From: Luzula sylvatica
Taxonomy: Eukaryota > Streptophyta > Magnoliopsida > Poales > Juncaceae
Length of the DNA stretch: 64,000 bases
Direction of reading: 5' to 3'
NCBI GenBank assembly: GCA_946800325.1
Contig: OX326958.1
Coordinates: 14,536,992 to 14,600,991 of the forward strand
Both the position numbers and the translations under genes were made by a program. This document shows, one piece after another, positions 39,675 to 51,578 of the stretch; the first letter of the stretch is position 1, and every line of letters starts with the position of its first letter. The notes below the pieces were generated by a model that was not told where the DNA came from, ran no database searches, and worked only from the letters and a program-made list of their open reading frames with translations.

Positions 39675-42600
39675 GTTTGTTTTTCGATTCAAAACAATCT
39701 GTTTCTGCTATGGGGAGTTCAAATAATGTATTTTGAGATCATTTGAATCGTATCTTTTACCACATAACATTTCACCAAAATTTACAAACACTAAGAAAGT
39801 TTGTTTTTCGATTCAAAACAATTTGTTTATGCTTTGGGGAGTTCAAATAGCGTATTTTGAGATCATTTGAATCGTATCTTTTACCACATAACATTTCACC
39901 AAAATTTACAAACACTAAGAAAGTTTGATTTTCGATTCAAAACAATCTGTTTATGCTTTGGGGAGTTCAAATAACGTATTTTGAGATCATTTGAATCGTA
40001 TCTTTTACCACATAACATTTCACCAAAATTTACAAACACTAAGAAAGTTTATTTTTCGATTCAAAACAATCTGTTTATGCTTTGGGGAGTTCAAATAACG
40101 TATTTTGAGATCATTTGAATCGTATCTTTTACTACATAACATTTCACCAAAATTTACAAACACTAAGAAAGTTTGTTTTTCGATTCAAAACAATATGTTT
40201 ATGCCATGGGGAGTTCAAATAACGTATTTTGAGATCATTTGAATCGTATGTTTTACCACATAACATTTCACCACAATTTACAAACACTGAGACAGTTTGT
40301 TTTTCGATTCAAAACAATTTGTTTATGGTTTGGGGAGTTCAAATAACGTATTTCTAGATCATTTGAATCGTATCTTTTACCACATAACATTTCACCAAAA
40401 TTTACAAACACTAAGAAAGTTTGTTTTTCGATTCAAAACATTCTGTTTATGCTTTGGTGAGTTCAAATAACGTATTTTGAGATCATTTGAATCGTATCTT
40501 TTACCACATAACATTTCACCAAAATTTACAAACACTAAGAAAGTTTGGTTTTCGATTCAAAACAATCTGTTTATGCTTTGGGGAGTTGAAATAACGTATT
40601 TTGAGATCATTTGAATCGTATCTTCTACCACATAACATTTCACCAAAATTTACAAACACTAAGAAAGTTTGTTTTTCGATTCAAAACAATTTGTTTATGC
40701 TTTGGGGAGTTCAAATAACGTATTTTGAGAACTTTTGAATCGTATCTTTTTCTACATAACATTTCATCAAAATTTACAAACACTAAGAAAGTTTGTTTTT
40801 CGATTCAAAACAATCTGTTTATGCTTTGGGGAGTTCAAATAACGTATTTTGAGATCATTTGAATCGTATCTTTTACCACATAACATTTCACCAAAATTTA
40901 CAAACACTCAGAAAGTTTGTTTTTCGATTCAAAACAATTTGTTTATGCTTTGGGGAGTTCAAATAACGTATTTTGAGATCATTTGAATCGTATATTTTAC
41001 TACATAACATTCCACCAAAATTTACACACACTAAGAAAGTTTGTTTTTCGATTCAAAACAATATGTTTATGCTTTAGGGAGTTCCAATAACGTATTTGTA
41101 CATCATTTGAATCGTATCTTTTACCACATAACATTTCACCAAAATTAACAAACACTAAGAAATTTTGTTTTTCGATTCAAAACAATCTGTTTATGCTTTG
41201 GGGAGTTCAAATAACGCATTTTGAGATCATTTGAATCGTATCTTTTACTACATAACATGTCACCAAAATTTACAAACACTAAGAAAGTTTGTTTTTCGAT
41301 TCAAAACAATATGTTTATGCTTTCGGGAGTTCCAATAACGTATTTTTACATCATTTGAATCGTATCTTTTACCACATAACATTTCACCAAAATTTACAAA
41401 CACTAAGAAATTTTGTTTTTCGATTCAAAACAATCTGTTTATGCTTTGGGGAGTTCAAATAACGTATTTTGAGATCATTTGAATCATATCTTTTACCACA
41501 TAACATTTCACCAAAATTTACAAACACTAAGAAAGTTTATTTTTCGATTCAAAACAATCTGTTTATGCTTTGGGGAGTTCAAATAACGTATTTTGAGATC
41601 ATTTGAATCGTATCTTTTACTACATAACATTTCACCAATATTTACAAACACTAAGAAAGTTTGTTTTTCGATTCAAAACAATATGTTTATGCTTTGGGGA
41701 GTTCAAATAATGTATTTTGAGATCATTTGAATCGTATCTTTTACCACATAACATTTCACCAAAATTTACAAACACTAAGAAAGTTTGTTTTTCGATTCAA
41801 AACAATATGTTTATGCCATGGGGAGTTCAAATAACGTATTTTGAGATCATTTGAATCGTATCTTTTACCACATAACATTTCACCAAAATTTACAAACACT
41901 AAGAAAGTTTGTTTTTCGATTCAAAACAATATGTTTATGCCATGGGGAGTTCAAATAACGTATTTTGAGATCATTTGAATCGTATGTTTTACCACATAAC
42001 ATTTCACCACAATTTACAAACACTGAGACAGTTTGTTTTTCGATTCAAAACAATTTGTTTATGGTTTGGGGAGTTCAAATAATGTATTTCTAGATCATTT
42101 GAATCGTATCTTTTACCACATAACATTTCACCAAAATTTACAAACACTAAGAAAGTTTGTTTTTCGATTCAAAACATTCTGTTTATGCTTTGGTGAGTTC
42201 AAATAACGTATTTTGAGATCATTTGAATCGTATCTTTTACCACATAACATTTCACCAAAATTTACAAACACTAAGAAAGTTTGGTTTTCGATTCAAAACA
42301 ATCTGTTTATGCTTTGGGGAGTTGAAATAACGTATTTTGAGATCATTTGAATCGTATCTTTTACCACATAACATTTCACCAAAATTTACAAACACTAAGA
42401 CAGTTTGTTTTTCGATTCAAAACAATTTGTTTATGCTTTAGGGAGTTCAAATAACGTATTTTTAGATCATTTGAATCGTAACTTTTACCACATAACATTT
42501 CACCAAAATTTACAAACACTAAGTAAGTTTGTTTTTCGATTCAAAACAATTTGTTTATGCTTTGGGGAGTTCAAATAACGTATTTTGAGAACTTTTGAAT

Positions 42601-42774
42601 CGTATCTTTTTCTACATAACATTTCATCAAAATTTACAAACACTAAGAAAGTTTGTTTTTCGATTCAAAACAATCTGTTTATGCTTTGGGGAGTTCAAAT
42701 AACGTATTTTGAGATCATTTGAATCGTATCTTTTACCACATAACATTTCACCAAAATTTACAAACACTAAGAAA
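39675..42774 (+). repeat. Mosaic block E, 25 monomers (3100 bp)
   Basis: Mixes modules of the neighbouring HORs: tctgctatgg (39675), a type-4-like monomer with aatagcg (39799), gattttcg, tatttttcg, ccatgg, ggtttgg, acattctg and gttgaaat (39923-40666). C-like monomers gagaactttt, acacacac and tttgtacatc follow (40667-41162), then an aatattta/aatg pair and a second ccatgg to ctttaggg run. The pair gagaactttt plus ordinary monomer recurs 15 monomers apart (40667 and 42527, 1860 bp). It carries more single-copy variants (cattccacc, aacgcatt, catgtcacc, ctttcggg) than the D block, as expected of an older or less homogenised junction. Confidence 0.82.
41783..42030 (+). repeat. Single-monomer duplication of the ccatgg type
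   Basis: Two consecutive monomers carry ccatgg (41783 and 41907). The first continues as an ordinary monomer (gtatctttt, ccaaaa) and the second has the full type-7 tail (gtatgtttt, ccacaa, ctgag). Elsewhere ccatgg monomers are single. This is a one-monomer slippage or unequal exchange with the crossover inside the first copy. Confidence 0.78.
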
Positions 42775-45700
42775 GTTTGTTTTTCGATTCAAAACAATTT
42801 GTTTGTGCTTTGGGGAGTTTAAATAAGGTATTTTGAGATCATTTGAATCTTATCTTTTTCTACATAACATTTCACCAAAATTTACAAACACTAAGAAAGT
42901 TTGTTTTTCGATTCAAAACAATCTGTTCATGATTTGGGGAGTTCAAAGAATGTATTTTGAGATCATTTGAATCGTATCTTTTACCACATAACATTTCACC
43001 AAAATTTACAAACACTAAGAAAGTTTGTTTTTCGATTCAAAACAATCTGTTTATGCTATGGGGAGTTCAAATAACGTATTTTGAGATCATTTGAATCGTA
43101 TCTTTTACCACATAACATTTCACCACAATTTACAAACACTGAGACAGTTTGTTTTTCGATTCAAAACAATTTGTTTATGCTTTGGGGAGTTCAAATAACG
43201 TATTTTTAGATCATTTGAATCGTATCTTTTACCACATAACATTTCACCAAAATTTACAAACACTAAGAAAGTTTGTTTTTCGATTCAAAACAATCTGTTT
43301 ATGCTTTGGTGAGTTCAAATAACGTATTTCGAGATCATTTGAATCGTATCTTTTACCACATAACATTTCACCAAAATTTACAAACACTAAGAAAGTTTGT
43401 TTTTCGATTCAAAACAATCTGTTTATGCTATGGGGAGTTCAAATAACGTATTTTGACATCATTTGAATCGTATCTTTTACCACATAACATTTCACCAAAA
43501 TTTACAAACACTAAGAAAGTTTGTTTTTCGATTCAAAACAATATGTTTATGCTATGGGGAGTTCAAATAACGTATTTTGAGATCATTTGAATCGTATCTT
43601 TTACCACATAACATTTCACCACAATTTACAAACACTGAGACAGTTTGTTTTTCGATTCAAAACAATTTGTTTATGCTTTGGGGAGTTCAAATAACGTATT
43701 TTTAGATCATTTGAATCGTATCTTTTACCACATAACATTTCACCAAAATTTACAAATACTAAGAAAGTTTGCTTTTCGATTCAAAACAATTTGTTTATGC
43801 TTTGGGGAGTTCAAATAACGTATTTTGAGATCATTTGAATCGTATCTTTTACCACATAACATTTCACCAAAATTAACAAACACTAAGAAAGTTTGTTTTT
43901 CGATTCAAAACAATCTGTTTATGCTCTGGGGAGTTCAAATAACGTATTTTGAGATCATTTGAATCGTATCTTTTACCACATAACATTTCACCGAAATTTA
44001 CAAAGACTAAGAAAGTTTGTTTTTCGATTCAAAACAATCTGTTTATGCTTTGGGGAGTTCAAATAACGTATTTTGAGATCATTTGAATCGTATCTTTTAC
44101 CACATAACATTTCACCGAAATTTACAAACACTAAGAAAGTTTGTTTTTCGATTCAAAACAATCTGTTTATGCTTTGGGGAGTTCAAATAACGTATTTTGA
44201 GATCATTTGAATCGTATCTTTTACTACATAATATTTCACCAAAATTTACAAACACTAAGAAAGTTTGTTTTTCGATTCAAAACAATCTGTTTATGCTTTG
44301 GTGAGTTCAAATAACGTATTTTGAGATCATTTGAATCGTATCTTTTACTACATAACATTTCACCAAAATTTACAAACACTAAGAAAGTTTGTTTTTCGAT
44401 TCAAAACAATATGTTTATGCTTTAGGGAGTTCCAATAACGTATTTTTACATCATTTGAATCATATCTTTTACCACATAACATTTCACCAAAATTAACAAA
44501 CACTAAGAAATTTTGTTTTTCGATTCAAAACAATCTGTTTATGCTTTGGGGAGTTCAAATAACGTATTTTGAGATCATTTGAATCGTATCTTTTACTACA
44601 TAACATTTCACCAAAATTTACAAACACTAAGAAAGTTTGTTTTTCGATTCAAAACAATCTGTTTATGCTTTGGGGAGTTCAAATAACGTATTTTGAGATC
44701 ATTTGAATCGTATATTTTACCACATAACATTTCACCAAAATTTACAAACACTAAGACAGTTTGTTTTTCGATTCAAAACAATTTGTTTATGCTTTGGGGA
44801 GTTTAAATAACGTATTTTGAGATCATTTGAATCGTATCTTTTTCTACATAACATTTCACCAAAATTTACAAACACTAAGAAAGTTTGTTTTTCGATTCAA
44901 AACAATATGTTCATGATTTGGGGAGTTCAAATAATGTATTTTGAGATCATTTGAATCGTATCTTTTACCACATAACATTTCACCAAAATTTACAAACACT
45001 AAGAAATTTTGTTTTTCGATTCAAAACAATCTGTTTATGCTTTGGGGAGTTCAAATAACGTATTTTGAGATCATTTGAATCGTATCCTTCACCACATAAC
45101 ATTTCACCAAAATTTACAAACACTAAGAAATTTTGTTTTTCGATTCAAAACAATTTGTTTATGCTATGGGGAGTTCAAATACCGTATTTTTAGATCATTT
45201 GAATCGTACCTTTTACCACATAACATTTCACCAAAATTAACAAACACTAAGAAAGTTTGTTTTTCGATTCAAAACAATATGTTTATGCTTTGGTGAGTTC
45301 CAATAACGTATTTTTACATCATTTGAAGCGTATCTTTTACCACATAACATTTCACCAAAATTAACAAACACTAAGAAAGTTTGTTTTTCGATTCAAAACA
45401 ATCTGTTTATGCTTTCGGGAGTTCAAATAACGTATTTTGAGATCATTTGAATCGTATCTTTTACCACATAACATTTCACCAAAATTTACAAACACTAAGA
45501 AAGTTTGTTTTTCGATTCAAAACATTCTGTTTATGCTTTGGGGAGTTCAAATAACGTATTTTGAGATCATTTGAATCGTATCTTTTACTACATAACATTT
45601 CACCAAAATTTACAAACACTAAGAAAGTTTGTTTTTCGATTCAAAACAATATGTTTATGCTTTGGGGAGTTCAAATAATGTATTTTGAGATCATTTGAAT

Positions 45701-47114
45701 CGTATCTTTTACCACATAACATTTCACCAAAATTTACAAACACTAAGAAAGTTTGTTTTTCGATTCAAAACAATCTGTTTATGCTATGGGGAGTTCAAAT
45801 AACGTATTTTGAGATCATTTGAATCGTATCTTTTACCACATAACATTTCACCACAATTTACAAACACTGAGAAAGTTTGTTTTTCGATTCAAAACAATCT
45901 GTTTATGCTATGGGGAGTTCAAATAACGTATTTTGAGATCATTTGAATCGTATCTTTTACCACATAACATTTCACCAAAATTTACAAACACTAAGAAAGT
46001 TTGTTTTTCGATTCAAAACAATCTATTTATGCTATGGGGAGTTCAAATAACGTATTTTTAGATCATTTGAATCGTATCTTTTACCACATAACATTTCACC
46101 AAAATTTACAAATACTAAGAAAGTTTGTTTTTCGATTCAAAACAATTTGTTTATGCTTTGGGGAGTTCAAATAACGTATTTTGAGATCATTTGAATCGTA
46201 TCTTTTACAACATAACATTTCACCAAAATTAACAAACACTAAGAAAGTTTGTTTTTCGATTCAAAACAATCTGTTTATGCTCTGGGGAGTTCAAATAACG
46301 TATTTTGAGATCATTTGAATCGTATCTTTTACCACATAACATTTCACCGAAATTTACAAACACTAAGAAAGTTTGTTTTTCGTTTCAAAACAATCTGTTT
46401 ATGCTTTGGGGAGTTCAAATAACGTATTTTGAGATCATTTGAATCGTATCTTTTACTACATAACATTTCACCAAAATTTACAAACACTAAGAAAGTTTGT
46501 TTTTCGATTCAAAACAATATGTTTATGCTTTGGGGAGTTCCAATAACGTATTTTTACATCATTTGAATCGTATCTTTTACCACATAACATTTCACCAAAA
46601 TTAACAAACACTAAGAAATTTTGTTTTTCGATTCAAAACAATCTGTTTATGCTTTGGGGAGTTCGAATAACGTATTTTGAGATCATTTGAATCGTATCTT
46701 TTACTACATAACATTTCACCAAAATTTACAAACACTAAGAAAGTTTGTTTTTCGATTCAAAACAATTTGTTTATGCTTTGGGGAGATCAAGTAACGTATT
46801 TTGAGATCATTTGAATCGTATCTTTCACCACTTAACATTTCACCAAAATTTACAAACACTAAGAAAGTTTGTTTTTCGATTCAAAACAATCTGTTTATGC
46901 TTTGGGGAGTTCAAATAACGTATTTTGAGATCATTTGAATCGTATCTTTTACCACATAACATTTCACCAAAATTTACAAACACTAAGACAGTTTGTTTTT
47001 CGATTCAAAACAATTTGTTTATGCTTTGGGGAGTTCAAATAACGTATTTTTAGATCATTTGAATCGTATCTTTTACTACATAACATTTCACCAAAATTAA
47101 CAAACACTAAGAAA
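42775..47114 (+). repeat. 35-monomer HOR, copy F1 (4340 bp)
   Basis: Family-specific landmarks are aaataaggta with gagttt (42821), caaagaatg (near 42945), tttcgag (near 43328), tttgacatc (near 43454), aatact (near 43757), gcttttcg (43771), gctctgg (near 43924), aagactaag (near 44004), ataatatttc (near 44228), ccttcacc (near 45087), aataccg (near 45178), gaagcgta (near 45326), ctttcggg (near 45414) and gttcgaat (near 46661). Most recur 4340 or 4216 bases later. The monomer at 45999 is a hybrid: its head (atctatttatgctatgg) and tail (tttttagatc) belong to two successive monomers in F2. The last three monomers (46743-47114) have no counterpart in F2. Confidence 0.87.
45999..46122 (+). repeat. 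Hybrid monomer at a one-monomer deletion in F1
   Basis: The head atctatttatgctatgg matches F2 at 50215 and the tail from tttttagatc, with aatact, matches F2 at 50339. The ccacaa, ctgag, cag and ggagatc sites found between them in F2 are absent. The deletion is exactly one monomer and mirrors, at another place, the one in F2. Confidence 0.8.
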
Positions 47115-50100
47115 GTTTGTTTTTCGATTCAAAACAATTTGTTTATGCTTTGGGGAGTTTAAATAAGGTATTTTGAGATCATTTGAATCGTATCTTTTTC
47201 TACATAACATTTCACCAAAATTTACAAACGCTAAGAAAGTTTGTTTTTCGATTCAAAACAATCTGTTCATGATTTGGGGAGTTCAAAGAATGTATTTTGA
47301 GATCATTTGAATCGTATCTTTTACCACATAACATTTCACCAAAATTTACAAACACTAAGAAAGTTTGTTTTTCGATTCAAAACAATCTGTTTATGCTATG
47401 GGGAGTTCAAATAACGTATTTTGAGATCATTTGAATCGTATCTTTTACCACATAACATTTCACCACAATTTACAAACACTGAGACAGTTTGTTTTTCGAT
47501 TCAAAACAATTTGTTTATGCTTTGGGGAGTTCAAATAACGTATTTTTAGATCATTTGAATCGTATCTTTTACCACATAACATTTCACCAAAATTTACAAA
47601 CACTAAGAAAGTTTGTTTTTCGATTCAAAACAATCTGTTTATGCTTTGGTGAGTTCAAATAACGTATTTCGAGCTCATTTGAATCGTATCTTTTACCACA
47701 TAACATTTCACCAAAATTTACAAACACTAAGAAAGTTTGTTTTTCGATTCAAAACAATCTGTTTATGCTATGGGGAGTTCAAATAACGTATTTTGACATC
47801 ATTTGAATCGTATCTTTTACCACATAACATTTCACCAAAATTTACAAACACTAAGAAAGTTTGTTTTTCGATTCAAAACAATATGTTTATGCTATGGGGA
47901 GTTCAAATAACGTATTTTGAGATCATTTGAATCGTATCTTTTACCACATAACATTTCACCACAATTTACAAACACTGAGACAGTTTGTTTTTCGATTCAA
48001 AACAATTTGTTTATGCTTTGGGGAGTTCAAATAACGTATTTTTAGATCATTTGAATCGTATCTTTTACCACATAACATTTCACAAAAATTTACAAATACT
48101 AAGAAAGTTTGCTTTTCGATTCAAAACAATTTGTTTATGCTTTGGGGAGTTCAAATAACGTATTTTGAGATCATTTGAATCGTATCTTTTACCACATAAC
48201 ATTTCACCAAAATTAACAAACACTAAGAAAGTTTGTTTTTCGATTCAAAACAATCTGTTTATGCTCTGGGGAGTTCAAATAACGTATTTTGAGATCATTT
48301 GAATCGTATCTTTTACCACATAACATTTCACCGAAATTTACAAAGACTAAGAAAGTTTGTTTTTCGATTATAAACAATCTGTTTATGCTTTGGGGAGTTC
48401 AAATAACGTATTTTGAGATCATTTGAATCGTATCTTTTACCACATAACATTTCACCGAAATTTACAAACACTAAGAAAGTTTGTTTTTCGATTCAAAACA
48501 ATCTGTTTATGCTTTGGGGAGTTCAAATAACGTATTTTGAGATCATTTGAATCGTATCTTTTACTACATAATATTTCACCAAAATTTACAAACACTAAGA
48601 AAGTTTGTTTTTCGATTCAAAACAATCTGTTTATGCTTTGGGGAGTTCAAATAACGTATTTTGAGATCATTTGAATCGTATCTTTTACTACATAACATTT
48701 CACCAAAATTTACAAACACTAAGAAAGTTTGTTTTTCGATTCAAAACAATATGTTTATGCTTTAGGGAGTTCCAATAACGTATTTTTACATCATTTGAAT
48801 CGTATCTTTTACCACATAACATTTCACCAAAATTAACAAACACTAAGAAATTTTGTTTTTCGATTCAAAACAATCTGTTTATGCTTTGGGGAGTTCAAAT
48901 AACGTATTTTGAGATCATTTGAATCGTATCTTTTACTACATAACATTTAACCAAAATTTACAAACACTAAGAAAGTTTGTTTTTCGATTCAAAACAATCT
49001 GTTTATGCTTTGGGGAGTTCAAATAACGTATTTTGAGATCATTTGAATCGTATCTTTTTCTACATAACATTTCACCAAAATTTACAAACACTAAGAAAGT
49101 TTGTTTTTCGATTCAAAACAATATGTTCATGATTTGGGGAGTTCAAATAATGTATTTTGAGATCATTTGAATCGTATCTTTTACCACATAACATTTCACC
49201 AAAATTTACAAACACTAAGAAATTTTGTTTTTCGATTCAAAACAATCTGTTTATCCTTTGGGGAGTTCAAATAACGTATTTTGAGATCATTTGAATCGTA
49301 TCCTTCACCACATAACATTTCACCAAAATTTACAAACACTAAGAAATTTTGTTTTTCGATTCAAAACAATTTGTTTATGCTATGGGGAGTTCAAATACCG
49401 TATTTTTAGATCATTTGAATCGTATCTTTTACCACATAACATTTCACCAAAATTAACAAACACTAAGAAAGTTTGTTTTTCGATTCAAAACAATATGTTT
49501 ATGCTTTGGTGAGTTCCAATAACGTATTTTTACATCATTTGAAGCGTATCTTTTACCACATAACATTTCACCAAAATTAACAAACACTAAGAAAGTTTGT
49601 TTTTCGATTCAAAACAATCTGTTTATGCTTTCGGGAGTTCAAATAACGTATTTTGAGATCATTTGAATCGTATCTTTTACCACATAACATTTCACCAAAA
49701 TTTACAAACACTAAGAAAGTTTGTTTTTCGATTCAAAACATTCTGTTTATGCTTTGGGGAGTTCAAATAACGTATTTTGAGATCATTTGAATCGTATCTT
49801 TTACTACATAACATTTCACCAAAATTTACAAACACTAAGAAAGTTTGTTTTTCGATTCAAAACAATATGTTTATGCTTTGGGGAGTTCAAATAATGTATT
49901 TTGAGATCATTTGAATCGTATCTTTTACCACATAACATTTCACCAAAATTTACAAACACTAAGAAAGTTTGTTTTTCGATTCAAAACAATCTGTTTATGC
50001 TATGGGGAGTTCAAATAACGTATTTTGAGATCATTTGAATCGTATCTTTTACCACATAACATTTCACCACAATTTACAAACACTGAGAAAGTTTGTTTTT

Positions 50101-51082
50101 CGATTCAAAACAATCTGTTTATGCTATGGGGAGTTCAAATAATGTATTTTGAGATCATTTGAATCGTATCTTTTACCACATAACATTTCACCAAAATTTA
50201 CAAACACTAAGAAAGTTTGTTTTTCGATTCAAAACAATCTATTTATGCTATGGGGAGTTCAAATAACGTATTTTGAGATCATTTGAATCGTATCTTTTAC
50301 CACATAACATTTCACCACAATTTACAAACACTGAGACAGTTTGTTTTTCGATTCAAAACAATTTGTTTATGCTTTGGGGAGATCAAATAACGTATTTTTA
50401 GATCATTTGAATCGTATCTTTTACCACATAACATTTCACCAAAATTTACAAATACTAAGAAAGTTTGTTTTTCGATTCAAAACAATTTGTTTATGCTTTG
50501 GGGAGTTCAAATAACGTATTTTGAGATCATTTGAATCGTATCTTTTACCACATAACATTTCACCAAAATTAACAAACACTAAGAAAGTTTGTTTTTCGAT
50601 TCAAAACAATCTGTTTATGCTCTGGGGAGTTCAAATAACGTATTTTGAGATCATTTGAATCGTATCTTTTACCACATAACATTTCACCGAAATTTACAAA
50701 CACTAAGAAAGTTTGTTTTTCGATTCAAAACAATCTGTTTATGCTTTGGGGAGTTCAAATAACGTATTTTGAGATCATTTGAATCGTATCTTTTACTACA
50801 TAACATTTCACCAAAATTTACAAACACTAAGAAAGTTTGTTTTTCGATTCAAAACAATATGTTTATGCTTTGGGGAGTTCCAATAACGTATTTTTACATC
50901 ATTTGAATCGTATCTTTTACCACAAAATATTTCACCACAATTTACAAACACTAAGAAATTTTGTTTTTCGATTCAAAACAATCTGTTTATGCTTTGGGGA
51001 GTTCGAATAACGTATTTTGAGATCATTTGAATCGTATCTTTTACCACATAACATTTCACCAAAATTTACAAACACTAAGAAA
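47115..51082 (+). repeat. 35-monomer HOR family, copy F2 (32 monomers, 3968 bp)
   Basis: Follows F1 at offset 4340 up to the monomer at 48975, which is a hybrid of the F1 monomers at 44635 and 44759, so one monomer is missing. The offset is then 4216 until 50215-50462, where F2 keeps two monomers that are fused in F1 (45999), restoring 4340. Each copy has thus lost a different single monomer. Private bases include cacaaaaattt near 48082, cgattataaac near 48366, tttatcc near 49253 and gagctcat near 47671. Confidence 0.87.
48975..49098 (+). repeat. Hybrid monomer at a one-monomer deletion in F2
   Basis: The head matches the F1 monomer at 44635 (atctg) and the tail matches the next F1 monomer at 44759 (tttttctac). 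Exactly 124 bp is missing between the F1 and F2 copies here. The crossover lies somewhere between monomer positions 52 and 82, because the gagtttaaat of 44759 is absent while its tttttctac is present. Confidence 0.8.
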
Positions 51083-51578
51083 GTTTGTTTTTCGATTCAA
51101 AACAATCTATTTATGCTATGGGGAGTTCAAATAACGTATTTTGAGATCATTTGAATCGTATCTTTTACCACATAACATTTCACCACAATTTACAAACACT
51201 GAGACAGTTTGTTTTTCGATTCAAAACAATTTGTTTATGCTTTGGGGAGATCAAATAACGTATTTTTAGATCATTTGAATCGTATCTTTTACCACATAAC
51301 ATTTCACCAAAATTTACAAATACTAAGAAAGTTTGTTTTTCGATTCAAAACAATTTGTTTATGCTTTGGGGAGTTCAAATAACGTATTTTGAGATCATTT
51401 GAATCGTATCTTTTACCACATAACATTTCACCAAAATTAACAAACACTAAGAAAGTTTGTTTTTCGATTCAAAACAATCTGTTTATGCTCTGGGGAGTTC
51501 AAATAACGTATTTTGAGATCATTTGAATCGTATCTTTTACCACATACCATTTCACCGAAATTTACAAACACTAAGAAA
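50215..51578 (+). repeat. 7-monomer unit (868 bp) followed by a partial second copy of 4
   Basis: The series atctatttatgctatgg, cag with ggagatc, aatact-preceded monomer, gctctgg starts at 50215 and again at 51083, 868 bases (7 monomers) later. The first copy continues for three more monomers; the second breaks off at 51579, where a type-14 monomer of the 36-mer begins. ctattt and ggagatc are shared by both copies, so the duplication is younger than those changes. The private cataccat near 51545 is in the second copy only. Confidence 0.85.

Larger units (their letters stand above)
33848..39798 (+). repeat. 48-monomer HOR, copy D2 (5951 bp)
   Basis: Matches D1 from the first monomer to about 39674, even at private sites (attcaagaca at 35471, ctttaacc near 35415, actatgaaag near 38055). 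I found only a handful of differences: atctg for atatg near 37342, gagagttc near 38101, ccacaaaaca near 39018, an inserted t near 39424 and the exchange of aaattttg for aaagtttg at the first monomer. Identity is therefore about 99.9%, making this the youngest large duplication in the window. The last monomer slot (39675) carries tctgctatgg where D1 ends with tcatgattt, so the copies part there. Confidence 0.92.

Noticed and set aside
45075..45296. 73-codon plus-strand open frame, also at 49291-49512
   Set aside because: It lies entirely in satellite monomers and recurs only because F1 and F2 are copies of one HOR. Local variants (ccttcacc, aataccg) happen to remove stops.
48061..48110. A thirteenth 1-bp-deleted monomer at cacaaaaattt
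   Set aside because: The run has the full length; it is a c-to-a substitution, and the downstream register is unchanged.
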